NCBI GenBank assembly: GCA_030613505.1 | Contig: JAUWLW010000016.1 | Span: 1-57,526, forward strand | DNA length: 57,526 nt | From: Candidatus Zixiibacteriota bacterium | Lineage (GTDB): Bacteria > RBG-13-66-14 > B26-G2 > WVWN01 | Direction of reading: 5' to 3' | In this document: one piece after another, positions 13,230 through 21,245 of the stretch | Numbering within the stretch: the stretch's first letter is position 1 | Layout: each line of letters starts with the position of its first letter | Notes under the pieces: model-generated | Databases searched by the model: none | What the model was told of the DNA's origin: nothing | The model's input: the letters and a program-made list of their open reading frames with translations, nothing else | Translations under genes and position numbers: made by a program

Positions 13230-14660
13230 CTAGACGTGCTCGACGTCGGTATAGTTGGATATCTCCGAATTGGCGGTGCACAGGTCCGCGACGGCAAGTT
13301 TGTGGACGTCGTCGTTGCCGGTCAGCCGCGCGAAGTCGCACAGCTCCGCCGCCGAGACCCGCAGGAAGTTCGCCAGCTTTACCGCGGAGACGTCCACCTT
13401 GAGCCGGGAGGTCAGCTCCGGGTCGTGCGTCGTCACGCCCACCGGACACTTGCCGGTGTCGCACAGGCGGTACTGTTGGCAGGCGCAGGCCATGAGCGCC
13501 GCGGTGCCGACGGCGACGGCGTCCGCGCCCAGCGCCAGCGCCTTGGCGAAGTCGGCCGACGTCCTCAGCCCTCCCGTAATGACCAGCGATACGCCCTCGG
13601 CCCCTTTCTTATCCAGGAACTTCCGGGCCCGGGCCAGCGCGAATATCGTCGGCACCGACGTGGCGTCCTTGACGAACTTGGGGGCCGCGGCCGTCGCGCC
13701 CGGCCTTCCGTCTATCGTTACGAAATCCGGCTCGGCGTGGAGCGCGACCTCCAGGTCGGCCTCGACGTTCCCGGCGGCCAATTTGACCCCTATGGGTTTG
13801 CCTCCCGACTTCTCGCGCAGCCAGGCGACTTTCATTTTGAGGTCATCTTTGTTCTCAATATCCCTGAACCGGGCCGGGCTGACGATGTCGGTGCCCTCCG
13901 GAAAGCCGCGCACCGCGGCTATTTCCTTGGTCACCTTCTCGGCCGGTAGGTGGGCGCCCATCCCCGGCTTGGCCGACTGGCCTATCTTGATCTCGACGGC
14001 GTCGACGGCCTTGAGGTTGTCGTCGGTGACGCTGTACTCGTTGGGAACGTACTCGAAGATGTACTTGTACGCCGCGGTCCGCGCTTCCTCCAGGATGCCT
14101 CCCTCGCCCGAGCACATGGCCGTCATGGCCGCGGCGCTCCCCCTGGCCAGCGCCACCTTGACCTCCCGCGACAGCGCGCCGAACGACATGTGCGTCACGT
14201 AGACCGGGATGTCTATCTCGAGCGGGTGCGCGGCGCCGGGGCCGATGACGGTGCGGGTGTTGACGGCCTCGTCGGCGTTCAACGGCAACTTGGCGAGCTG
14301 GGCCCCCTTTATCAAAATGTCGTCCCACGAGACGACGTCCTTTCGCGTCCGCATCGGCGCGAGGATGGGTTCGCCGGTGCGCGATATCAGGTGCACGTCG
14401 TCCATGTACCTCTCGGTCTCGTCGCCCTCGCGCCGCCACTCGCCGAGGTAGCTCTCCACGTCCGCCTTTTCGGGGGGGCGAGGCTCTTCCACCGGTTCCG
14501 GGACCGGCTTCAGGTGCGTCTTATCGGACCGGCAGATGGGGCACTGCCAATCGTCGGCGAAATCCTCGGTCTTCGTCCCCGGCTTGACGTTAGTGAGGGA
14601 GTTTCCCCGCCGCTCGTCGTACTCGAAGACGTTGCATACGTCGCACCTGTACGTGGCCAT
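13230..14660 (-). CDS. FMN-dependent glutamate synthase-family protein with N-terminal rubredoxin domain
   Basis: 476 residues. Residues 1-50 form a rubredoxin domain with CDVC (6-9) and CPIC (40-43). After a linker, 100-476 is the FMN-binding alpha/beta barrel of the glutamate synthase central domain: SFGALS (159-164), GEGG (185-188), K-G-Q-S-A-K-P-G-like IKIGQSAKPGMGAHLP, IDGRPGATAAAP (316-327), ITGGLRTS (361-368) and a 3Fe-4S motif C394-x5-C400-x4-C405. The glutaminase domain is absent, as in archaeal-type GltB homologs. The ATG at 14660 overlaps the stop of the upstream gene (TAATG); a GTG-free alternative ATG lies 9 bases earlier. Physiological reaction uncertain. Confidence 0.88.
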   Translation of the reverse strand: MATYRCDVCNVFEYDERRGNSLTNVKPGTKTEDFADDWQCPICRSDKTHLKPVPEPVEEPRPPEKADVESYLGEWRREGDETERYMDDVHLISRTGEPILAPMRTRKDVVSWDDILIKGAQLAKLPLNADEAVNTRTVIGPGAAHPLEIDIPVYVTHMSFGALSREVKVALARGSAAAMTAMCSGEGGILEEARTAAYKYIFEYVPNEYSVTDDNLKAVDAVEIKIGQSAKPGMGAHLPAEKVTKEIAAVRGFPEGTDIVSPARFRDIENKDDLKMKVAWLREKSGGKPIGVKLAAGNVEADLEVALHAEPDFVTIDGRPGATAAAPKFVKDATSVPTIFALARARKFLDKKGAEGVSLVITGGLRTSADFAKALALGADAVAVGTAALMACACQQYRLCDTGKCPVGVTTHDPELTSRLKVDVSAVKLANFLRVSAAELCDFARLTGNDDVHKLAVADLCTANSEISNYTDVEHV

Positions 14661-14887
14661 TAGATCCATACTCCCGTAATTAGACCCACCAACGACAACA
14701 CCACGTGTACGAAGGCGAACAACGTCGCCAGCGACAACGTCAGGTTGTGGTACTTCTTCAAATAACGTGAAATAGGCCGGAGGCGGTAGGCCCAGTGTTC
14801 GTTGCAGGATGGCAGGTGCAGCAGAATAAATATGCCGGCGACGAACGCCGTCCAGAAGCCGATATCCTTTCCCAGGATATGTACCAT
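14660..14887 (-). CDS. Small two-helix His-containing membrane protein
   Basis: 75 residues. Two hydrophobic segments (about 11-26 and 50-73) are linked by a basic loop (YRLRPISRYLKKYHN). His at 24, 30, 47 and 61 and one Cys in PSCNEHW. Paired His near membrane faces recall small cytochrome b or ferric-reductase-like helices, but two helices are too few to assign. It is translationally coupled (TAATG) to the rubredoxin/FMN protein, which suggests it docks that redox enzyme at the membrane. That is inference. Confidence 0.6.
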   Translation of the reverse strand: MVHILGKDIGFWTAFVAGIFILLHLPSCNEHWAYRLRPISRYLKKYHNLTLSLATLFAFVHVVLSLVGLITGVWI

Positions 14888-14982
14888 TTTCTTTACCCCG
14901 TCAGGCCGTTAGTTGAACGACGCCAGACCCGGCATAAATTACTATTTCAGTAAGCTTATGTCAAATAAAAAAGGCGAGCCGG

Positions 14983-15513
14983 CTATTTAAAGGCCACGAG
15001 CTCCTCGAACCACGGCTCTTCGCGGTACCGGTCGAAGTCGGCGTCGATGGCGGCGGCGCTATTCAGGCCCGGGTCGAGCTCGAGGGCGCGCCGCAGCTCG
15101 CGCTCGCAATCGTCGCGCCTGCCCATATGCGCCCAGAAGCAGGCGTAGTTGAAGTGGACCAGCGCGTCGTCGGGGCCGAGCTTGGTCGCCAACTCGTAAT
15201 CGGCGTTGGCGTCGTCCCGGCGGCCTAGGTTGCGGAAGACGGCGCCGCGCATAGTATAGATGACGGCGTAAGAGGGGTCGCGGCCTATGGCGTCGTCGCA
15301 TACCTGCAGCGCCTCGTCGAAGCGCGCCAGAACCGTCAGCGCGTTGGCCTTGCCGGCGTATGGCCGGATGAAGGCCTCGTCGGCCGCAATCGCCTCCTCG
15401 AACGCGGCCAGCGCCTCCTCGTACTTGCGGACGTTGAAGAGCTGGCGGCCGCGCTCGAAGTGCATCTCCGCGTGGAGCCTATCTCCCGATTTTCCCTCTT
15501 GGCACGCGTCCAT
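14983..15513 (-). CDS. TPR-repeat protein
   Basis: 176 residues made of about four tetratricopeptide repeats from residue 16 on: HFERGRQLFNVRKYEEALAA, then repeats with A-x-A-L-x-x-L-x-R-x-DEAL, RGAVFRNLGRRDDA and NYACFWAHMGRRDDCERELR, each with the small residues at TPR positions 8 and 20. No signal peptide, so cytosolic. TPR folds hold protein partners; the partner is not evident. It follows the four NHL genes on the same strand after a short gap. Confidence 0.8.
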   Translation of the reverse strand: MDACQEGKSGDRLHAEMHFERGRQLFNVRKYEEALAAFEEAIAADEAFIRPYAGKANALTVLARFDEALQVCDDAIGRDPSYAVIYTMRGAVFRNLGRRDDANADYELATKLGPDDALVHFNYACFWAHMGRRDDCERELRRALELDPGLNSAAAIDADFDRYREEPWFEELVAFK

Positions 15514-15576
15514 ACGCTTTTCCCGGGTTATCCGCCGCTCGCCGCCACCTCCAATTATTCTCGGGCGGCGGCGCCC

Positions 15577-16557
15577 CTATTTAAACAACGCCTTTACGCG
15601 GCCCAGCGTCGTCGGGACGACCGGCGGGTCGGCCCAACGAAAATACTGAACCCGGTCGTTACCGGTGTCCGCGACGTAGGCCAGCGCGCCATCCGACGCG
15701 ACGGCTACGCCCCCGGGCGATTTAAACTCGCCGTCGCGGCTCCCTCGCGAGCCCCATTTCCCTAAAAAGGACCCCGCGGCGCCGAAGTATTGGATGCGGC
15801 AGTTGCCGGCGTCGGCGACGTAGACCTGGTTCTTATCCCCCAGGAAATCTATGCCTAACGGTACTATAAACCGGCCGTCCTCGGAACCGTATCGACCCCA
15901 TCCGCCGCGATACGCGCCGGTGGCCGTAAAGACCTGTACGCGGTGGTTTCCGCATTCGACGACGTAGACGTCGCCGCCCGGCGCCGTCGCCACGTCGACG
16001 GGGTTTTCGAATTCGCCGTTTCCCGATCCCAAGGAACCCCACGCGTCGAGGAACTCGCCGCGCGAGGTGAAGTATTGGACGCGATGGTTTCCGCAGTCAG
16101 CGACGTACACGTCGCCGTTCGGCGCGACGCCTACGCCCGTCGGGCCGTTGAAAAAGCCCTTGTCCTTGCCCCGCGAACCCCACTTGCGTAGAAACGACCC
16201 GGCGGCCGTAAAATATTGTACGCGGTGATTCTGCGTATCGGCGACGTACACCCTCCCGCCGCGACCGATAACTACGTCACCCGGCCACCGGAATTGGCCG
16301 TCGTCGGAACCGTACACGCCCCACCTGCCCAGGGTCGAGCCGGTGGGCGTGAAGTAATGGATGTAGTGGTTGTCGCGGTCGGCGACGTAAACGTTGCCGT
16401 TCGGCGCGACCGCCACGCCGACGGGGTAGTCGAAAAACGGCAGCGGCGGCCTGTGCACGCCTGGCGAGCCCCACGAACCTCCGTAGATCCATTCCGCCGA
16501 GACTCCGGCGGCCGCTAAGACGATTACGCCGACCGCGAATGTCGGTACACGTTTCGT
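15577..16557 (-). CDS. Secreted NHL-repeat beta-propeller protein with tail; apparent ACG start
   Basis: 326 residues if read from 16557. Six NHL repeats of about 47 residues, each with G-N-x-Y-V-A-D-x-x-N-H-R-x-Q-Y-F then G-S-F-L-x-K-W-G-S-x-G, end in PVVPTTLGRVKALFK. The first canonical start in frame is a GTG at 16458, which would remove the signal peptide and half a repeat. Upstream in frame is GGAGGAGAAGCG-ACG-AAACGT followed by a good signal sequence (VPTFAVGVIVLAAAGVSA). Paralogs begin ATGAAACG at this spot, so the start ATG seems changed to ACG. It may be initiated at ACG or be a fresh null allele. NHL propellers usually bind proteins or sugars. Confidence 0.75.
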   Translation of the reverse strand, partial: TKRVPTFAVGVIVLAAAGVSAEWIYGGSWGSPGVHRPPLPFFDYPVGVAVAPNGNVYVADRDNHYIHYFTPTGSTLGRWGVYGSDDGQFRWPGDVVIGRGGRVYVADTQNHRVQYFTAAGSFLRKWGSRGKDKGFFNGPTGVGVAPNGDVYVADCGNHRVQYFTSRGEFLDAWGSLGSGNGEFENPVDVATAPGGDVYVVECGNHRVQVFTATGAYRGGWGRYGSEDGRFIVPLGIDFLGDKNQVYVADAGNCRIQYFGAAGSFLGKWGSRGSRDGEFKSPGGVAVASDGALAYVADTGNDRVQYFRWADPPVVPTTLGRVKALFK

Positions 16558-16584
16558 CGCTTCTCCTCCGTTAACGCCCCCGCG

Positions 16585-17523
16585 TTATTTAAACAACGCC
16601 TTAACGCGGCCCAGCGAGGCGGGCGCGACCGCCGGGTCGGACCAGCGGAAATATTGTACGCGGTGGTTGCCGGTGTCGACGACGTACACCCGCTCGCCGC
16701 CCGGGCTGACGTCGACGTCGGCGGGGGACCGAAACTGCCCCCGGCGCGAGCCGCTCGAGCCCCACTTGCCGAGAAAAGAACCGCCCTTGGTGAAGTACTG
16801 GATGCGGTCGTTGCCGGAATCGGCCACGAACACCACCGCGCGGTTCTTGGGGAGGGCCACCCCCGTGGGATACCTGAATTGGCCGTCGCCCGAGCCGCGC
16901 GTCCCCCACTTGCCGACGAAGGTCCCGTCCGACTTGAAGTACTGGACGCGGTGGTTGGCCGAATCGGCGACGTAGACGTTGCCCAAGGGGGCCGCGGCTA
17001 TGCCCTCCGGGCCGTTGAAGAAACCTTCGCCGGACCCGTACGAGCCCCACTTGCCGAGGAAGGAACCGGTCATAGTGAAATACTGAACCCTGCGGTTCAA
17101 TCGGTCGATTACGAAAACGACGTAGTACCGCGATACGGCCACGTCGTAAGGGTAGCAGAATAGGCCGTTGCCGCGGCCGAACGAACCCCAAGAAAGACGG
17201 CCGCGGTAGCTCGAATATACTATGCGGTGATTTAACGTATCCGCTACGTATAAGTAGCCGTCGGGCGCTATGGCAATGCCCCTGGGGTTCTTTAAATCAA
17301 ACCGAAACTTCCCGATAAAGGAGCCGTTCGCCTTAAAATGGCATACCCGGTCGTTACCGCTGTCGGCCACGTATACGTCGCCGTCGGGCGCGACGGCCAC
17401 GCCGTACGGCGAATCGAATTGACGTTCGCCCGAGCCGTACGAGCCCCACCCGCCTTCGTAGACCCATTCGCCCCACGCCGCGCAGGCCGCGAGCGCCGCG
17501 AGTAAAAAAACGACCCGTTTCAT
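16585..17523 (-). CDS. Secreted NHL-repeat beta-propeller protein with SLGRVKALFK tail
   Basis: 312 residues. Signal peptide 1-18 (MKRVVFLLAALAACAAWG). Six NHL repeats, each carrying VYVADSGN-HRVQYF or close variants and separated by W-G-S-x-G-S-G-x-G-x-F turns. It ends AVAPASLGRVKALFK. The ATG overlaps the stop of the upstream paralog by four bases (ATGA), so the NHL genes are one translationally coupled unit. No catalytic residues are visible. Repeat number and spacing match a six-bladed propeller of the NHL type, as in PAL or Brat-like structures, which bind ligands rather than catalyse in most cases. Confidence 0.85.
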   Translation of the reverse strand: MKRVVFLLAALAACAAWGEWVYEGGWGSYGSGERQFDSPYGVAVAPDGDVYVADSGNDRVCHFKANGSFIGKFRFDLKNPRGIAIAPDGYLYVADTLNHRIVYSSYRGRLSWGSFGRGNGLFCYPYDVAVSRYYVVFVIDRLNRRVQYFTMTGSFLGKWGSYGSGEGFFNGPEGIAAAPLGNVYVADSANHRVQYFKSDGTFVGKWGTRGSGDGQFRYPTGVALPKNRAVVFVADSGNDRIQYFTKGGSFLGKWGSSGSRRGQFRSPADVDVSPGGERVYVVDTGNHRVQYFRWSDPAVAPASLGRVKALFK

Positions 17524-18506
17524 TTAAACAACGCCTTTACGCGGCCCAGGGAGGCTGGCGCTACCGCCGGCGCCGACCACCGGAAATACTGGACGCGATA
17601 GTTACGCCGGTCTACGACGTAGACTCGAGCCGGCGGCAGCGACACGCCGACGCCGGAGGGGAGGTTGAATTGGCCGTTCCCGCCGCCGTACGAGCCCCAC
17701 TTCCCGAGAAAGGAACCGCCTCGCGTGAAGTACTGAATGCGGTCGTTGCCGGCGTCGGCGACGAAGACGCACGAGCGGCTACTTTCGACGACTACGGCCG
17801 AAGGCAATTTGAACTCGCCGGCGCCCGCGCCGAACGAACCCCAAGCGCCGAGGAACGACCCGCCCGAGGTGAAGTACTGTACGCGGTGATTCCCGGCGTC
17901 GGCCACGTAAACGCGGCCGTCGGAAGCGACGGCGACGTCGAGCGGATTGTTGAATTGGCCTTCGCCCGACCCCAGGCCGCCCCAAGCGCCTAAAAACGAG
18001 CCGCCCAACGTAAAGCGCTGGATGCGGTGGTTCCCCGCGTCGGCGACGTAGACGCGGCGGCTTGGGCTCACGTCTATACCCGCGGGCCCGTTAAACTTCC
18101 CGGCCTCCGAACCCCGCGACCCCCACTTCCCGAGGAACGAGCCGACCAAGGTGAAGTATTGGACGCGGTGGTTGTAGTAATCGGTGACGTAGACGTTGAG
18201 GTTGGGGGCGGCGGCTAAGCCGCGGGGCCAGCGAAACCCGCCTTTACCCGTTCCAAACGTACCCCACTTACCGATGAAACTGCCGTAGCGAGAAAAATAC
18301 TGTACGCGATGGCTGTCGCGGTCTACTACGTAAACGTAATCCTTAGGCGTTACGATTACCGAGACCGGGTCCCAGAACTCGCCCGGGCCCGAGCCGTAGG
18401 AGCCCCATTGGCCCTCGTACATGTGGCCCTCGTACATGTGGCCGGTTAAGGCGCCGACCGTTGACGCCGTCGAAGCCCCGATTACGGCGATAGCGATTAG
18501 CTTCAT
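17520..18506 (-). CDS. Secreted NHL-repeat beta-propeller protein with SLGRVKALFK tail
   Basis: 328 residues from the ATG at 18506, which follows GGGGGAT; a GTG at 18533 would place nine charged residues before the signal peptide and is less likely. Signal peptide about 1-19 (MKLIAIAVIGASTASTVGA). Next comes a five-residue tandem duplication, GHMYE-GHMYE, from two copies of a 15-base unit (18411-18425 and 18426-18440). Six NHL repeats follow with VYVADAGNHRxQYF cores, then AVAPASLGRVKALFK. It overlaps the next gene by ATGA and begins just after the previous one stops. Confidence 0.85.
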   Translation of the reverse strand: MKLIAIAVIGASTASTVGALTGHMYEGHMYEGQWGSYGSGPGEFWDPVSVIVTPKDYVYVVDRDSHRVQYFSRYGSFIGKWGTFGTGKGGFRWPRGLAAAPNLNVYVTDYYNHRVQYFTLVGSFLGKWGSRGSEAGKFNGPAGIDVSPSRRVYVADAGNHRIQRFTLGGSFLGAWGGLGSGEGQFNNPLDVAVASDGRVYVADAGNHRVQYFTSGGSFLGAWGSFGAGAGEFKLPSAVVVESSRSCVFVADAGNDRIQYFTRGGSFLGKWGSYGGGNGQFNLPSGVGVSLPPARVYVVDRRNYRVQYFRWSAPAVAPASLGRVKALFK

Positions 18507-18532
18507 ACGCCTATCCCCCGCCCTATGCGCCA

Positions 18533-19498
18533 CTACTTAAACAACGCCTTTACGCGGCCCAGCGAGGCGGGCGCGACGGCGGGCTCCCCCTTGCCGAAAT
18601 ATTGTATGCGGTGGTTGCCGGTATCGGCGACGTAAACCCAGCGGCCCGCCCCGTCAACGGCTACCCCCGCGGGTAGATCGAATTGGCCGGCGCCTTTCCC
18701 GTACGAGCCGAACGCGCCCAGGAAAATGCCTGCGGGGCCGAAGTACTGCACCCGATCGTTGCCGGCGTCGGCGACGAAGACGCGGCGTTCGGCCGGCGAG
18801 ACCGTCACGGCGGAGGGTACCTTGAAGTAACCCTCGCCCGCGCCGTACGAACCCCACTTGCCGAGAAACGAACCGCTCGAGGTGAAATATTGGATGCGGT
18901 GATTTCCGCCGTCGGCGACGTACACCGTCCCGCCGGTTACGGCCACGTCCATCGGGTTATTGAATTCGCCGTTTCCCGAGCCCGGGCCGCCCCATGCACG
19001 GCTAAAGGACCCGGAGGCGGTGAACTCCTGACAGCGATGGTTGTGGGAATCCGTAACGTAAACGCTATGGCCCGACGAGATTGCTACACCTACCGGGTAT
19101 CGAAACTGCCCTTCCCCCGTGCCGAAAGTCCCCCATTTCCCGAGGAAAGAACCTGTCGAGGTGAAGTATTGGACGCGATGATTGAAGTGATCGACGACAT
19201 AAACGTTGCCTCCCGGCGCTATCGTCAACCCGGTTGGCCACCTGAATTGACCGTCCCCCGTGCCGGGCTCCCCCCATGCGCCGAGTTGCCAACCGTCGAA
19301 CGTGAAGTATTGTACGCGGTGGTTATCCCGGTCGGCAACGTATACGTCGCCCGTAGGGGCGACCGCTGCGCCCGCGGGGTGGTCGAAATAGCCGTCGCCG
19401 GTACCGCGCCTACCCCACTGCCCCTCATAGACGTACGTAGTCGCGGCTACGCTCGCCGCTACGGTTAGGTACGCCGTTATTACAATCCAGACCTTCAT
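18533..19498 (-). CDS. Secreted NHL-repeat beta-propeller protein with SLGRVKALFK tail
   Basis: 321 residues. Signal peptide 1-19 (MKVWIVITAYLTVAASVAA). Six NHL repeats beginning YEGQWGRRGTGDG, with cores such as VYVADRDNHRVQYF, VYVVDHFNHRVQYF and VYVTDSHNHRCQEF. Ends AVAPASLGRVKALFK. Upstream neighbour ends 13 bases before the ATG. The four NHL paralogs align end to end without gaps in the repeats, so they arose by gene-level tandem duplication, while the tail and signal peptide stayed fixed. Confidence 0.85.
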   Translation of the reverse strand: MKVWIVITAYLTVAASVAATTYVYEGQWGRRGTGDGYFDHPAGAAVAPTGDVYVADRDNHRVQYFTFDGWQLGAWGEPGTGDGQFRWPTGLTIAPGGNVYVVDHFNHRVQYFTSTGSFLGKWGTFGTGEGQFRYPVGVAISSGHSVYVTDSHNHRCQEFTASGSFSRAWGGPGSGNGEFNNPMDVAVTGGTVYVADGGNHRIQYFTSSGSFLGKWGSYGAGEGYFKVPSAVTVSPAERRVFVADAGNDRVQYFGPAGIFLGAFGSYGKGAGQFDLPAGVAVDGAGRWVYVADTGNHRIQYFGKGEPAVAPASLGRVKALFK

Positions 19499-19511
19499 CT
19501 TGCCACCCGGC

Positions 19512-20327
19512 CTACTTAAATAGAGCTTTTATCCGCCCCACCGACGCCGGCGCCACGGCCGTATTGCCGCCGATATCGATCTGGTATACCCAAACCTCCC
19601 GCCAGAGGTGCCAAAAAGTGCACCACAGCGTAGTCCCGTACGAGGGCGGGTATCCCGGACCGCATACGTTACACATAGGCAATTCATAATGACCCGGCGC
19701 CGGGAAAGTGGCTACGAGGGAACCGGAAGGCGCGTATACGTGCACAGGTTTAAATTGCGGCTCGTAGGGAAACATCAAGACGAATTCACCTGACACGCCC
19801 TCGTACACAGGCGCTACCGCTATCGACTTGGGCCATTCGTCTGTCCACGTCTTAAACGAACTCACGAAACTTCCGTTCGTCGTATAACGATAAATATACT
19901 CCCTCTTACCCACGTAAAAGTAAGGACTTCCGGGCGAATGGCCGTACGCCGTAGTCAGGCCACCCGAGTGCCAAGACGCCGCGAGCGAACCTGTACTTAC
20001 CGTATAATGGAGAATGTACTCCTCGCCGGCCCGGACGCCGAAATATCCCCCGCCCCGGGGCGAATGGTCAGCGTCGCACGCGTCCGCAAGACCATACAGC
20101 GGCCTCTTCCCGTACGGCGTCCCGGCAGGCGTGAAGCGGTACAAATAAAAAATAAGTCCCACGCGAAAGATCGTATAAACGTAATGCGCGTCGCGGTACA
20201 CGCCGCCGCCATCCACGATCTGCGCCTCGAACGCGAGAAACGAATTTATTACCGACCCGGCGCCGCGGGCGCCGGCCGCGGCAAAGGCCGCACACACCGT
20301 TATCGTTACCGGTATACCCCTCCTCAC
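19512..20327 (-). CDS. Secreted propeller-like protein with SVGRIKALFK tail
   Basis: 271 residues. GTG start with TAGGAGG 6 bases upstream. Signal peptide 1-22 (ending GARGAG). Repeats are looser than in its neighbours but keep the T-x-G-S-x-x-x-SF core (TGSLAASWHSGG, NGSFVSSFKTW, SGSLVATFPAPG) and aromatic strand ends, so it is probably a divergent member of the TGS-propeller group. It ends AVAPASVGRIKALFK. Cys appear near CNVCGPG and CTFW; a disulfide is possible. Ligand unknown. Confidence 0.75.
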   Translation of the reverse strand: MRRGIPVTITVCAAFAAAGARGAGSVINSFLAFEAQIVDGGGVYRDAHYVYTIFRVGLIFYLYRFTPAGTPYGKRPLYGLADACDADHSPRGGGYFGVRAGEEYILHYTVSTGSLAASWHSGGLTTAYGHSPGSPYFYVGKREYIYRYTTNGSFVSSFKTWTDEWPKSIAVAPVYEGVSGEFVLMFPYEPQFKPVHVYAPSGSLVATFPAPGHYELPMCNVCGPGYPPSYGTTLWCTFWHLWREVWVYQIDIGGNTAVAPASVGRIKALFK

Positions 20328-20337
20328 GAATTACCTC

Positions 20338-21117
20338 CTATTTGAACAGCGCCTTCACGCGGCCCAGCGAAGCGGGCGCCACGCCGACCGTATTCGGACA
20401 ATGGACCTGGTACACGTAATACGGAGAGGAGTTCGTCCCGACCCACAAATATTGGCCGTAGTAGCACATGCCCTGGGGGTTGACGGCCGGGGAGCGGAAG
20501 GACGCCGCAACCGCACCCCCGGTCGTGCATCCGTATACGTAGTTGACGTTCGCGTCCCCTCCCCACACGAGGTTGTTCCGCCAGTCCCAGGCGAGGTCGC
20601 CGTAGAGGGCGGGAGAATAGGTAAAGGAGGATATGATGCTGCCGTTGCTCGTCCGGTGGCGCCAGGTGGTCGTCGCGACGGCGTTTACTAATATGCCGTC
20701 CTGGTTTACGCCGCCGTCGCCGCGCGCCTTCAGCGCCAGGCCCGAGGTGCCGTGGTTCGCCGCCCAGGAGTACAGCACGCTCCCGCTGGCGGCCCGGCAC
20801 CGGTATACGCGCCGGTTGTTGAAGTTGCCGACCCACAGGTAGCCCGGGTCCTCGTACGTTAATCCCCGCGTATATTCGCCGCAGTACGAGACGAACGAAC
20901 TATACACGGAGCCGCTCGTGTGGTGGACCAGGAAGATCCGCCAGCCGCTCGTATTTTGGTTGCAGAACAGCCACATTTGCGTGGCGTTGTTGGCGTGGGC
21001 CAACGCGATCGGGGCGCGATAAGGCGAGGCGAAAGATGCGACGACGTCGCCCAAACCGGCGAACGCCGCGCCGGCCGTCACGACCCCGATAAAACCGGAC
21101 AATAGTACTTTTTTCAC
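20338..21117 (-). CDS. Secreted TGS-propeller protein with SLGRVKALFK tail (paralog A3)
   Basis: 259 residues. GTG start with GGAAGGGAA upstream. Signal peptide 1-20 (MKKVLLSGFIGVVTAGAAFA). It shares with 8314 and 11938 the start of the mature part (GDVVASF......PIALA), the blade cores TSGSVYSSFVSYCGEYTRGL and NGSIISSFTYSPALYGDLAW, and the tail GVAPASLGRVKALFK, but is otherwise clearly diverged. It is the first gene of the six-gene minus-strand run of tail proteins 21117-15577. No enzyme motif. Confidence 0.8.
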   Translation of the reverse strand: MKKVLLSGFIGVVTAGAAFAGLGDVVASFASPYRAPIALAHANNATQMWLFCNQNTSGWRIFLVHHTSGSVYSSFVSYCGEYTRGLTYEDPGYLWVGNFNNRRVYRCRAASGSVLYSWAANHGTSGLALKARGDGGVNQDGILVNAVATTTWRHRTSNGSIISSFTYSPALYGDLAWDWRNNLVWGGDANVNYVYGCTTGGAVAASFRSPAVNPQGMCYYGQYLWVGTNSSPYYVYQVHCPNTVGVAPASLGRVKALFK

Positions 21118-21245
21118 GGTATTCCCTTCCTATAACGGGCTTGAACAATAACGGCCAAAGAAACCGGCGGCGTCGGGATGAACTTGTATAGTAACGGCCG
21201 GCGCCATGGGACGCCGCGCCGACGCGAAGGCCGGTCGCCGCCGCG

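Noticed and set aside
15577-19498. Regularly spaced similar DNA segments in the NHL region, considered as a CRISPR-like or satellite array
   Set aside because: The periodicity (about 140 bases) follows the 47-residue NHL repeats in frame; no short identical repeats with unique spacers.
21130-21158. TTGGCC-17-TTATAG promoter upstream of the gene at 21117
   Set aside because: The predicted transcript start would fall within the ribosome binding site, so the match is probably accidental.
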